From CAG-217 sp963605415 (GTDB lineage: Bacteria > Bacillota > Clostridia > Oscillospirales > Acutalibacteraceae), in assembly GCA_963605415.1 (NCBI GenBank), contig CAVCUL010000002.1:1-64000 (forward strand): a stretch of 64,000 nucleotides of DNA. Direction: 5' to 3'. This document shows, piece by piece, positions 42,422 to 49,649 of this stretch. Position numbers and translations under genes: made by a program. The notes beneath the pieces were generated by a model. That model saw nothing but the letters and a program-made list of their open reading frames with translations. It did no database searches and was not told the DNA's origin. Numbering within the stretch: position 1 is the stretch's first letter; every line of letters starts with the position of its first letter.

Positions 42422-43207
42422 ATGGATTACAGCGATTGGGCGCCCCGGGATGTGCGGGCACGGATCAGCGCGGGTGCGTTACAGGGTCAGACCTCCGGCA
42501 TGTGCGCCGGATATGCCCAGGCCAACCTTTGCATTTTGCCCAAGGCCCAGGCCTTTGATTTTTTGCTTTTTTGTATGCGCAATCCCCGGCCATGCCCTAT
42601 TTTAGAGGTGGGCGAGGTCGGTTGTCGCCAAATGGGCGCTATGGCTCTTGGCGACGATGTGTGTACTGTTTTTCCAAAGTATCGCATTTGGCGGGACGGT
42701 GAGCTGGCGGAGGAAGTGACGGATATTTCCGCCTACTGGCAGGACGATTTGGTGTACTTCCTCATCGGCTGTTCCTTTAGCTTTGAGAGCGAGCTTTTGC
42801 AGGCGGGGGTGCCGGTGCGGCATATTGAAGAGGGGCGCAATGTGCCCATGTTCAATACCAACCTGGCGTTGGAGCCTGCGGGGGTATTTCACGGCAATAT
42901 GGTGGTATCTATGCGACCCATTCCCCATGATTTAGTGGTACGCAGCGTGCAGGTCACCTCTGCTATGCCCCGGGTGCACGGTGCGCCGGTACAGATCGGT
43001 GACCCGGCAGCCATCGGTATCGCCGATGTGTACTGCCCGGATTACGGCGACAGCGTGACCATTCGTCCCGGTGAGGTGCCGGTGTTTTGGCCCTGCGGGG
43101 TGACCCCTCAGGCAGCGGTGATGGCGGCCAAGGTTCCCTTTGCCATTACGCATGCGCCGGGGCACATGCTTATTACCGATGTGCCCAATACCATGCTGAA
43201 ATATTGA
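42422..43207 (+). CDS. DUF1445 protein, D-glutamate cyclase-type module
   Basis: A 261-residue protein of the DUF1445 family (Pfam D-glu_cyclase), the N-terminal half of DGLUCY in mammals. Hallmarks are RARISAGALQGQTSGMCAGY, NLCILPKAQAFDFLLFC, FLIGCSFSFESEL (near 115-130), RNVPMFNTN and the C-terminal VPVFWPCGVTPQ with ITHAPGHMLITD. Older annotations call it a putative hydro-lyase. Lying between pxpC and pxpA, it ties D-glutamate cyclisation to the 5-oxoprolinase subunits. AGGAGGATATAG precedes the ATG. Confidence 0.88.
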   Translation: MDYSDWAPRDVRARISAGALQGQTSGMCAGYAQANLCILPKAQAFDFLLFCMRNPRPCPILEVGEVGCRQMGAMALGDDVCTVFPKYRIWRDGELAEEVTDISAYWQDDLVYFLIGCSFSFESELLQAGVPVRHIEEGRNVPMFNTNLALEPAGVFHGNMVVSMRPIPHDLVVRSVQVTSAMPRVHGAPVQIGDPAAIGIADVYCPDYGDSVTIRPGEVPVFWPCGVTPQAAVMAAKVPFAITHAPGHMLITDVPNTMLKY

Positions 43208-43225
43208 TTATATTGGAGTTTCATT

Positions 43226-44002
43226 ATGTACAAGGTGGATTTGAATTCGGATTTAGGGGAGAGTTTCGGCGCCTATACCATCGGGTCTGATGATCAGGTG
43301 CTGACGCTGGTGTCCTCTGCCAATGTGGCTTGCGGCTACCATGCCGGTGACCCTGCTGTGATGGGAGCCACTGTGGCGGCTTGCCGGGCACAGGGTGTGG
43401 CGGTTGGCGCGCACCCCGGGTTTCCGGATTTGGTGGGGTTCGGTCGGCGACAGTTGGCGGTGACCCCGGACCAGGCCTATGGGGATGTGCTGTACCAGAT
43501 TGGCGCGCTGGCCGCCTTTTGCCGGGCAAACGGCGCTGCCTTGCAGCATGTAAAGCCCCATGGTGCGTTGTACAATATGGCCTGTAAGGATTTGGAACTG
43601 GCCCGGGCGGTGACCCGTGCGGTGCGGGATTTTGACCCGGCGCTGGCGCTGCTGGCACCGGCAGGCTCCTGCCTGCAACAGGCGGCAGGGGAGCAGGGCG
43701 TTCCCTTTGGCTGCGAGGTGTTTGCCGATCGTGCCTATGAGGCGGACGGCAGCCTGCGGGATCGGCGCAAGCCCGGCGCCATGATCACAGACACCGCCAC
43801 GGCTATTGACCGAGTGGTGCGTATGGTAAAAGAACAGAAGGTGACGGCTTATACCGGCGAGGAGATCCCGGTGGTGGCCCACTCAGTGTGCGTCCACGGG
43901 GATGGTGCCCGGGCGCTGGAATTTGTGCAGGCGCTGCGCAGTGCCTTTGCAGAGAACGGCATTGCCGTTGCACCCTTGGCGGAGGTGATCGCAAATGTAT
44001 GA
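43226..44002 (+). CDS. pxpA: 5-oxoprolinase subunit PxpA (LamB/YcsF family)
   Basis: A 258-residue LamB/YcsF protein, with VDLNSDLGESFG at the N-terminus, ANVACGYHAGDP, GAHPGFPDLVGFGRR and HVKPHGALYN (near 115), and FADRAYEADG further on. The family has a metal-dependent TIM-like barrel and provides one part of 5-oxoprolinase. It follows the DUF1445 gene by 18 bases and overlaps alr by eight. Confidence 0.95.
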   Translation: MYKVDLNSDLGESFGAYTIGSDDQVLTLVSSANVACGYHAGDPAVMGATVAACRAQGVAVGAHPGFPDLVGFGRRQLAVTPDQAYGDVLYQIGALAAFCRANGAALQHVKPHGALYNMACKDLELARAVTRAVRDFDPALALLAPAGSCLQQAAGEQGVPFGCEVFADRAYEADGSLRDRRKPGAMITDTATAIDRVVRMVKEQKVTAYTGEEIPVVAHSVCVHGDGARALEFVQALRSAFAENGIAVAPLAEVIANV

Positions 44003-45149
44003 GCGTACCCAGGCGCAGATCAACTTAAATGCGCTGGAGGCGAATATTGCCGCCATTCGGCAAAAAATCGGGTCGGATACCAAGCTGTTGGGCGTGATCA
44101 AGGCGGACGCTTACGGTCACGGTGCGGCCTATATCGGCCGCCGGTATGAGCAGGATTTTGATTTTTACGGCGTGGCCTGTATCGAAGAAGCAATGGAACT
44201 GCGCCAGGCAGGTGTGACCCTACCGATTTTGGTATTGGGGCCGGTATTTCCGTCCGATTATGATCGAGCGGTGGCGCAGGATGTGCGGGTGCCCATCTTC
44301 TCTATGGAAGCGGCCCAGGTACTGTCGGCAGAGGCGGTGCGCCAGGGCAAGCATGTGCCTTTCCACTTTGCACTGGACACGGGCATGAGCCGGATCGGAT
44401 TCCAGGTGACAGAGGAAAGCGCAGATATTTGCAAGGCCATTTGCGCCTTGCCGGGGATCTACCCGGAGGGGCTTTTCAGCCACTTTGCCACGGCGGACGA
44501 AACCAGCTTTGCCAAGGCGGAAGCCCAGCGGCAGCGGTACTTGCAGTTTTGCGATCTGTTGGCGCAGCGTGGGGTGGAGATCCCTATAAAACACCTAAAC
44601 AATTCCGCCGGGATCATGCGCCTGGGCGGCAGTTTTAATATGGTGCGGGCCGGGGTTATTCTTTACGGTCTGTACCCTTCTGATGAGGTGGATAAGTCTC
44701 TGCTGCCCTTGCAGCCGGTGCTGCGCTGGGTGGCTCGGGTCAGCCATGTAAAGACCCTGGAGCCGGGGCGGGAGATCAGCTACGGCGGTACATATACCAC
44801 ATCGTCTCCCCGCCGGGTAGCCACCATCCCGGTGGGCTATGCAGACGGCTATCCCCGCTGCCTGTCCGGTATCGGCCGGGTGCTTATCGGCGGCAAGCGC
44901 GCGCCGATTTTGGGCCGGGTGTGTATGGACCAGTTTATGGTGGATGTGACGGATATTCCCGGTGTGCAGGTGGGCACGCCGGTGACCCTGGTGGGGACGG
45001 ACGGCCAAGACACCCTCAGTATGGAGGAGGTGTCCGGCCTGGCCCACAGCTTTAATTACGAGCTGCCCTGCCGCATTGCCCGCCGGGTGCCCCGGGTGTA
45101 TTACCGGGACGGTAAGCCGGTGGACGCCGTGGAGTATATTCCCGTATAA
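43995..45149 (+). CDS. alr: Alanine racemase
   Basis: Interconverts L- and D-alanine with PLP. The 384-residue protein has the PLP lysine in VIKADAYGHG (near residue 36), the second-base tyrosine in VGYADGYPR (near 270) and the MDQFMVDVT segment. GGAGGTGATC, a near-perfect ribosome site, lies inside pxpA. Alr usually serves cell-wall synthesis. As the last gene of this operon it could also supply or drain the D-alanine used by Dat. Other alr genes may exist outside the window. Confidence 0.95.
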   Translation: MYERTQAQINLNALEANIAAIRQKIGSDTKLLGVIKADAYGHGAAYIGRRYEQDFDFYGVACIEEAMELRQAGVTLPILVLGPVFPSDYDRAVAQDVRVPIFSMEAAQVLSAEAVRQGKHVPFHFALDTGMSRIGFQVTEESADICKAICALPGIYPEGLFSHFATADETSFAKAEAQRQRYLQFCDLLAQRGVEIPIKHLNNSAGIMRLGGSFNMVRAGVILYGLYPSDEVDKSLLPLQPVLRWVARVSHVKTLEPGREISYGGTYTTSSPRRVATIPVGYADGYPRCLSGIGRVLIGGKRAPILGRVCMDQFMVDVTDIPGVQVGTPVTLVGTDGQDTLSMEEVSGLAHSFNYELPCRIARRVPRVYYRDGKPVDAVEYIPV

Positions 45150-45160
45150 CGCATAAAAAG

Positions 45161-45197
45161 AAGAACCGCTTGACCGGTCGGTCAGGCGGTTCTTTTT
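45161..45197 (+). terminator. Terminator of the D-glutamate/5-oxoproline operon
   Basis: A 15-base stem: AAGAACCGCTTGACC (45161-45175) with GGTCAGGCGGTTCTT (45180-45194), one wobble and a GGTC loop, followed by T5. Confidence 0.9.
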
Positions 45198-45222
45198 GCA
45201 TATTTTGATGAAAAGATCGCTG

Positions 45223-45246
45223 GTAGGGCGGGGGCTTGCTCCCGCC
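45223..45246. repeat. Extragenic palindrome
   Basis: GTAG followed by GGCGGGGG-CTTG-CTCCCGCC (45227-45246, the T between arms shared). It resembles the GTAGGG-headed palindromes elsewhere in the window, but the ending differs. Confidence 0.5.
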
Positions 45247-45251
45247 GCGCT

Positions 45252-46154
45252 TTATTTTTGCCGGAACCGGCTTTGCATAAACGCCAGTCGGGCGGCCACG
45301 CTCTCCCGGGTGGTGGGGGCGTGGAGGATAATGTCATAGCCGTGGACGGTGCCCTTGGTCTGGCGCAGGGTCACCGGCACACCGGCTGCGGTCAGCTGCC
45401 GGGCCAGCTGCGCGCCCTCATCGTGCAGGCAGTCAAATTCTGCCGTTTCAATATAGGTGGGCGGCAGGGCAGCTTGCGGGTCCGGGGCAGCCTGGGCGCC
45501 CTTTAAGTACCACTGCCACATTTTCTTAGATAAGCGGCCGTTCCACATGGGGGTGTCCACATAGGTTCGCATAGAGGGGGTGGTCATGGCCGGGTCCACC
45601 ACCGGATACACCAGCAGCTGGAATAGGGGCGCGTGCCCCCCGGCGGCAGCTGTGGCGGTGACCCGCTGGGCCAGGCAGCCACCGGCGCTGTCGCCGCCAA
45701 TGGCAATGCGCCGTGGGTCGATCCTCAGCCGTTCGGCGTTCTCTAATGTCCAGTTGTAGGCCAGGCGGCAGTCCTGCTCCGGGATCGGGTAGGGGTGCTT
45801 GGGCGCCAGTCGGTAGTCCGGGCAGATCACTCGGCACCCGGCCCCGGCGGCGTAGATCTTGGCCAGGGCAAAGTGGTAGGGCGCCGCCGCCAGCACAAAT
45901 CCGCCGCCGTGGAAGTACACCAGCCCCGGCAGTACCTGCCCTTTTGCGCCCTTTGGCTCTATAAGCAGGCAGGGCAGTCGGTGCCCATCGTGGGTGGGCA
46001 GGGCAAAGCGGGTGACGGTAACGGTCTTGTCTGACCGCACGCCCAGCGCCATACCCTCTAAGAACAGGTTGCACACCGGCAGCAGCGGGGTGGTCAACGG
46101 CGGGGTAAAGCGGCGGATCAGGCGAAATTCTTTTGAGACGGGATAGCTTTTCAT
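45252..46154 (-). CDS. Alpha/beta hydrolase of the hormone-sensitive lipase family
   Basis: A 300-residue esterase. The oxyanion motif is YFHGGGF (near residue 78), the nucleophile elbow GDSAGG (near 154), and the acid and His lie in EFDCLHDEG and GTVHGYD. The layout is that of family IV (HSL) esterases, and the catalytic triad is intact. No signal peptide is evident, so it is cytoplasmic. The substrate is unknown. Confidence 0.88.
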   Translation of the reverse strand: MKSYPVSKEFRLIRRFTPPLTTPLLPVCNLFLEGMALGVRSDKTVTVTRFALPTHDGHRLPCLLIEPKGAKGQVLPGLVYFHGGGFVLAAAPYHFALAKIYAAGAGCRVICPDYRLAPKHPYPIPEQDCRLAYNWTLENAERLRIDPRRIAIGGDSAGGCLAQRVTATAAAGGHAPLFQLLVYPVVDPAMTTPSMRTYVDTPMWNGRLSKKMWQWYLKGAQAAPDPQAALPPTYIETAEFDCLHDEGAQLARQLTAAGVPVTLRQTKGTVHGYDIILHAPTTRESVAARLAFMQSRFRQK

Positions 46155-46167
46155 AGCGTTCTCCTAA

Positions 46168-46198
46168 CAAAAAGCACCTGTGGGTTGGCCACAGGTGC
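46168..46198 (-). terminator. Terminator after the amino-acid-binding lipoprotein gene
   Basis: GCACCTGTGG and CCACAGGTGC (46174-46183 with 46189-46198) form a perfect ten-base stem. On the minus strand it is followed by TTTTT, just before the esterase gene. Confidence 0.82.
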
Positions 46199-46214
46199 GG
46201 GATATGCGTCCTGC

Positions 46215-47105
46215 TTATTTGCCAGCAGGGGTGTATGAGAAGTTAGAGGCGTTGTAGCCAAAATATTGTTTCACTATGGGGGTAAATTCGTCCTTGTCGT
46301 TGTATTTGGGGTCTTTCAGTTCCAAAATGGCTTCGTTAATATCATCTTTCAATCGGTCGTATTTGGCAGTGGCAAAGGCGTATTCCACTGTATCCAGTTG
46401 GCCGTTCAGCTCTGTGGTCCAGTCGGACAGTGCTTTCTTCTCGCCGTCTACGGTAAAGTCCAGGGCGCGCAGGCTGAACTCATCAATCACCACTGCGTCT
46501 GCTTTCCCGTTGTACAAGGCAGTAAAAGCCTCCTGTGCCGTTTTGTAAACGGTAGTGGTTTTGGCACTGGCATCGGCGATTACCGTATTTTCCGTTAATG
46601 CGTTCTGCGCCGCCTTGCTCACCACAGCCAGCTTGGCACCGCCCAGGTTGCTGTAATCCTTGATTTTGCTGTCTTTCTTCACCAGAGTTACCACCCGGTT
46701 GCTGATGACCGTGTTGGTAAAGCTGTAATCCTCGTTATTGGTGCCGTCATTCTTTTGCAGCCCGCCCACAGCCATATAGGCAATGTAGGTTTTGCCATCC
46801 TTGTCTGTATAAGCAGTCTCCTCGCCCAGGCGGTAGCCCGGCTCCACCTTAACATAGGCGTAGTTCTTGCAGTCGTCCTTAATGCTGTCAAAGATTTTGG
46901 CGATCAGGTCGGCCTCAAACCCGCTGGCGTTGCCCTTTTCGTCCATCTGAAAGAAGGGCGCGTTATCTTCCGTATAGGCAATCAGTAATGTTTCGTCTGT
47001 AATTTCCGTGGTCTGTTCCGCTTTGGTGCCGGAGCAGCCGGCAAATACGCTGCCCAGCAGTAGCGCACACAGGGCCGCAGCCAGGATTTTTTTTATCTTG
47101 GTCAT
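46215..47105 (-). CDS. Amino-acid ABC transporter substrate-binding lipoprotein
   Basis: A 296-residue periplasmic-type binding protein of family 3. The signal peptide ends in VFAGC (lipobox Cys), followed by ETLLIAYTEDNAPFFQ, ASGFEADLIAKIF and DAVVIDEFSLRAL, matching the polar amino-acid-binding layout (FxxxDxxGxxxGFDxDL; DxxxxD). No permease or ATPase is next to it. The start at 47105 is chosen because GGAGG lies seven bases upstream and the signal peptide begins there. Confidence 0.87.
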   Translation of the reverse strand: MTKIKKILAAALCALLLGSVFAGCSGTKAEQTTEITDETLLIAYTEDNAPFFQMDEKGNASGFEADLIAKIFDSIKDDCKNYAYVKVEPGYRLGEETAYTDKDGKTYIAYMAVGGLQKNDGTNNEDYSFTNTVISNRVVTLVKKDSKIKDYSNLGGAKLAVVSKAAQNALTENTVIADASAKTTTVYKTAQEAFTALYNGKADAVVIDEFSLRALDFTVDGEKKALSDWTTELNGQLDTVEYAFATAKYDRLKDDINEAILELKDPKYNDKDEFTPIVKQYFGYNASNFSYTPAGK

Positions 47106-47137
47106 GGGGTGTCCTCCAACATATGATATCATCTTTC

Positions 47138-47166
47138 ATTTTATAGGAGTTTCTCGGCAAAGTCAA
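47138..47166 (-). promoter_or_regulatory. Promoter for the amino-acid-binding lipoprotein
   Basis: TTGACT (47166-47161), 17 bases, TAAAAT (47143-47138) on the minus strand. Confidence 0.6.
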
Positions 47167-47195
47167 TAGAAAATAAGCGGATTGTACCTTGGGGA

Positions 47196-47224
47196 TTGAC
47201 AAATGCGCCCGGGTAGGGTAGGCT
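47196..47224 (+). promoter_or_regulatory. Possible promoter at the sfsA start
   Basis: TTGACA (47196-47201), 17 bases, TAGGCT (47219-47224). The -10 is weak. If used, the transcript would begin at or near the sfsA ATG at 47231. Confidence 0.35.
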
Positions 47225-47230
47225 GTTCCT

Positions 47231-47929
47231 ATGCAGTATTCAGATATTCATAAAGCGGTGTTCCTGGAGCGGCCCAATCGGTTTATCGCCCACTGTACGG
47301 TGGACGGTGTGCCGGAGACGGTGCATGTGAAGAACACCGGCCGTTGCCGGGAGTTGCTGGTGCCCGCTACCACGGTGTATTTGGAAAAGAGCAGCAATTC
47401 AAATCGCAAAACCGCCTATGATTTGGTGACAGTGGAGACTCCATGTGGTCTTGTGAATATGGACGCGGTGGCGCCCAATCAGGTGGCAGGTGAGCTGCTG
47501 CGATCCGGGGCAATTTTGCCGTCGCCCACCTTGGTGCGCCCGGAGGTGCGCTTTGGCGCCTCTCGGCTGGATTTTTATGCAGAGAACGAGCGGGACCGGC
47601 TGTTTGTGGAGGTAAAGGGCGTGACTCTGCGGCAGGGAGAATGGGCCGTGTTCCCGGATGCGCCCACCGCCCGGGGTGCCAAGCATATGGGCGAGCTGGT
47701 GCAGGCGGTGGAGCAGGGCTACCGGGCCATGGCGCTTCTGATTGTACAGATGGGCGGGTGTACTGCATTCCGGCCCAACTGGGAGACGGACCCGGCGTTT
47801 TGCCGGGCGCTGTGCGACGCCCGGGCCGCCGGTGTAGAGGTGCGGGCTGTGGACTGCCGGGTAACGCCGAATACGGTAACGGCAAATCGGGAGCTGCCGG
47901 TGGATCTGAATGCCTACAAAAACTGTTGA
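47231..47929 (+). CDS. sfsA: SfsA-family nuclease
   Basis: A 232-residue protein of the SfsA family, with ERPNRFIAHC near the N-terminus (OB-like DNA-binding part), KNTGRCRELL, and the nuclease-like core with RLDFYAE, VEVKGVTLRQ and MGELVQAVEQGY. SfsA was named for maltose-gene effects in E. coli and has a PD-(D/E)XK-like fold with nuclease activity. The family N-terminus matches the ATG at 47231, yet a ribosome site is poor. Confidence 0.92.
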   Translation: MQYSDIHKAVFLERPNRFIAHCTVDGVPETVHVKNTGRCRELLVPATTVYLEKSSNSNRKTAYDLVTVETPCGLVNMDAVAPNQVAGELLRSGAILPSPTLVRPEVRFGASRLDFYAENERDRLFVEVKGVTLRQGEWAVFPDAPTARGAKHMGELVQAVEQGYRAMALLIVQMGGCTAFRPNWETDPAFCRALCDARAAGVEVRAVDCRVTPNTVTANRELPVDLNAYKNC

Positions 47930-47954
47930 CAAAACCCCGGTGGCGTATTAAAAT
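47926..47954 (+). promoter_or_regulatory. Promoter for ilvA-ridA
   Basis: TTGACA (47926-47931, overlapping the sfsA stop), 17 bases, TAAAAT (47949-47954), 37 bases upstream of the GTG start. Confidence 0.7.
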
Positions 47955-47990
47955 TGTATATTATATATAGAGTCGAAAGAAGGAATTTTT

Positions 47991-49190
47991 GTGCTGACAC
48001 TGGACAAAGTGTATCAGGCCTCTCAGGTGCTGCGCGAGGTGATCCGGGAAACGGATATGATCCTGGCGCCCAATATTCACCCGGGCACCAATGTGTATTT
48101 GAAAACAGAAAACTTGCAGGTCACCGGTTCGTTTAAGATCCGTGGCTCCTACTACAAGATCAGCAAACTGACCGATGAGGAAAAGGCGCGGGGCGTAATT
48201 GCCTGCTCTGCCGGTAACCACGCTCAGGGCGTGGCATTGGCGGCTACGAAGAATGGGATCCAGTCCCTGATCTGTCTGCCGGACGGCGCTCCCATCAGTA
48301 AGGTGGAGGCCACCAAGCGTTACGGCGCTCAGGTTTGTCTGGTTAAAGGCGTGTATGATGACGCTTACAACAAAGCGCTGGAGCTGAAAGAAGAAAAGGG
48401 CTACACCTTTATTCATCCCTTCGATGACGAGGATGTGATCGCCGGTCAGGGCACCATCGGTCTGGAAATTCTCAATCAGCTGGAGAATGTAGATGTAGTG
48501 GTTGTGCCCATCGGCGGCGGCGGTCTGATCAGCGGCGTGGCTTTTGCCATTAAGCAGATGAACCCCCGTGTGCGGGTCTACGGTGTACAGGCTCAGGGCG
48601 CGCCCTCTATGCTCAATGCAGTGCAGGACGATCAGATTGAGACCCTTGGCAAGGTGCAGACCATTGCAGACGGTATCGCTGTCAAGACTCCGGGCAACAA
48701 CACCTTTGATTTGGTGAAACAGTATGTAGACGGCATTGTTACCGTCAGCGATGATGAGATCGCTTTGGCAATCCTGACCCTCTTAGAGCAGCAAAAGCTT
48801 ATTGCCGAGGGCGCAGGCGCTGTGCCGGTGGCGGCTGTCATGGCCGGCAAAATTCCGGATATTGAGGGCAAAAATGTGTGCTGCCTGGTTAGTGGCGGCA
48901 ATATTGATGTGACCATTCTTTCCCGCGTGATTGAGCGCGGATTGAAGATGGGCGGCCGCACGGCGGACATCACCATTGCGCTGTCCGACCAGCCGGGCCA
49001 GCTCAGCGGCGTATCTGCCATTATTGCAGAGCAGGGCGCCAACGTGGTCAGCGTCAACTATGACAGTACGGATTTGGATATGAACATCACCGACTGCTTC
49101 TTAAAGCTGGGGGTAGAAACCCGGGACAGCGCGCATATTGAGTCCATCAAACAGGCATTGACAGATGCAGGCTTTGAGGTCTGCGACTGA
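47991..49190 (+). CDS. ilvA: Threonine ammonia-lyase with C-terminal ACT domain
   Basis: Deaminates threonine to 2-oxobutanoate. The 399-residue PLP enzyme has the lysine in TGSFKIRGS (Lys49), SAGNHAQGVA, the glycine loop PIGGGGLISG and one C-terminal ACT domain (about 325-399, starting TIALSDQPGQLSGV). One ACT domain and the short length match the TdcB/catabolic-like clostridial form, though it may also feed isoleucine synthesis. The start is a GTG at 47991 after AAGGAA. ridA follows 17 bases later. Confidence 0.93.
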   Translation: MLTLDKVYQASQVLREVIRETDMILAPNIHPGTNVYLKTENLQVTGSFKIRGSYYKISKLTDEEKARGVIACSAGNHAQGVALAATKNGIQSLICLPDGAPISKVEATKRYGAQVCLVKGVYDDAYNKALELKEEKGYTFIHPFDDEDVIAGQGTIGLEILNQLENVDVVVVPIGGGGLISGVAFAIKQMNPRVRVYGVQAQGAPSMLNAVQDDQIETLGKVQTIADGIAVKTPGNNTFDLVKQYVDGIVTVSDDEIALAILTLLEQQKLIAEGAGAVPVAAVMAGKIPDIEGKNVCCLVSGGNIDVTILSRVIERGLKMGGRTADITIALSDQPGQLSGVSAIIAEQGANVVSVNYDSTDLDMNITDCFLKLGVETRDSAHIESIKQALTDAGFEVCD

Positions 49191-49207
49191 GATAAAGGAG
49201 AATAATT

Positions 49208-49579
49208 ATGGAATATGTAAGCACCAACAACGCCCCTGGCGCCATCGGCCCGTACAGTCAGGCGGTAAAGACTGGAAATCTGCTGTTTACCAGCGGTCAG
49301 ATCGCCATTAACCCGGCTACCGGCAATGTGGAGGCTACCACCATTGAGGCCCAGACCCGCCAGGTTTGCGAGAACCTGAAAGCTGTGGTTGAGGCTGCCG
49401 GTACTTCTCTTGATAAGGCTGTAAAGACCGTTTGCTTCCTGGCTGATATTGCAGACTTTGCCAAGTTTAACGAGGTGTACGGCACCTATTTTACTGCCAA
49501 GCCTGCCCGCTCCTGCGTGGCCGTTAAGGACCTGCCAAAGGGTGTGCTGTGCGAGGTGGAAGTGATCGCCGAGCTGTGA
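49208..49579 (+). CDS. ridA: RidA-family reactive imine deaminase
   Basis: Hydrolyses the unstable 2-aminoacrylate and 2-iminobutanoate made by PLP dehydratases such as IlvA. The 123-residue protein has APGAIGPYSQAV, FTSGQIAINP and the substrate-binding arginine in ARSCVAV, all typical of RidA. Being directly downstream of ilvA places the scavenger with the enzyme that makes its substrate. AAAGGAG precedes the ATG. Confidence 0.96.
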   Translation: MEYVSTNNAPGAIGPYSQAVKTGNLLFTSGQIAINPATGNVEATTIEAQTRQVCENLKAVVEAAGTSLDKAVKTVCFLADIADFAKFNEVYGTYFTAKPARSCVAVKDLPKGVLCEVEVIAEL

Positions 49580-49600
49580 TTTGAATCGTAAATAAAAAGC

Positions 49601-49633
49601 AAGCGCCGTGTCTTTTCAGACACGGCGCTTTTT
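49601..49633. terminator. Terminator after ridA
   Basis: AAGCGCCGTGTCT (49601-49613) pairs with AGACACGGCGCTT (49618-49630), followed by TTT, with A-rich sequence on the other side, so it may also end htrA transcripts. Confidence 0.88.
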
Positions 49634-49649
49634 GCGGTATAATTTAGAC

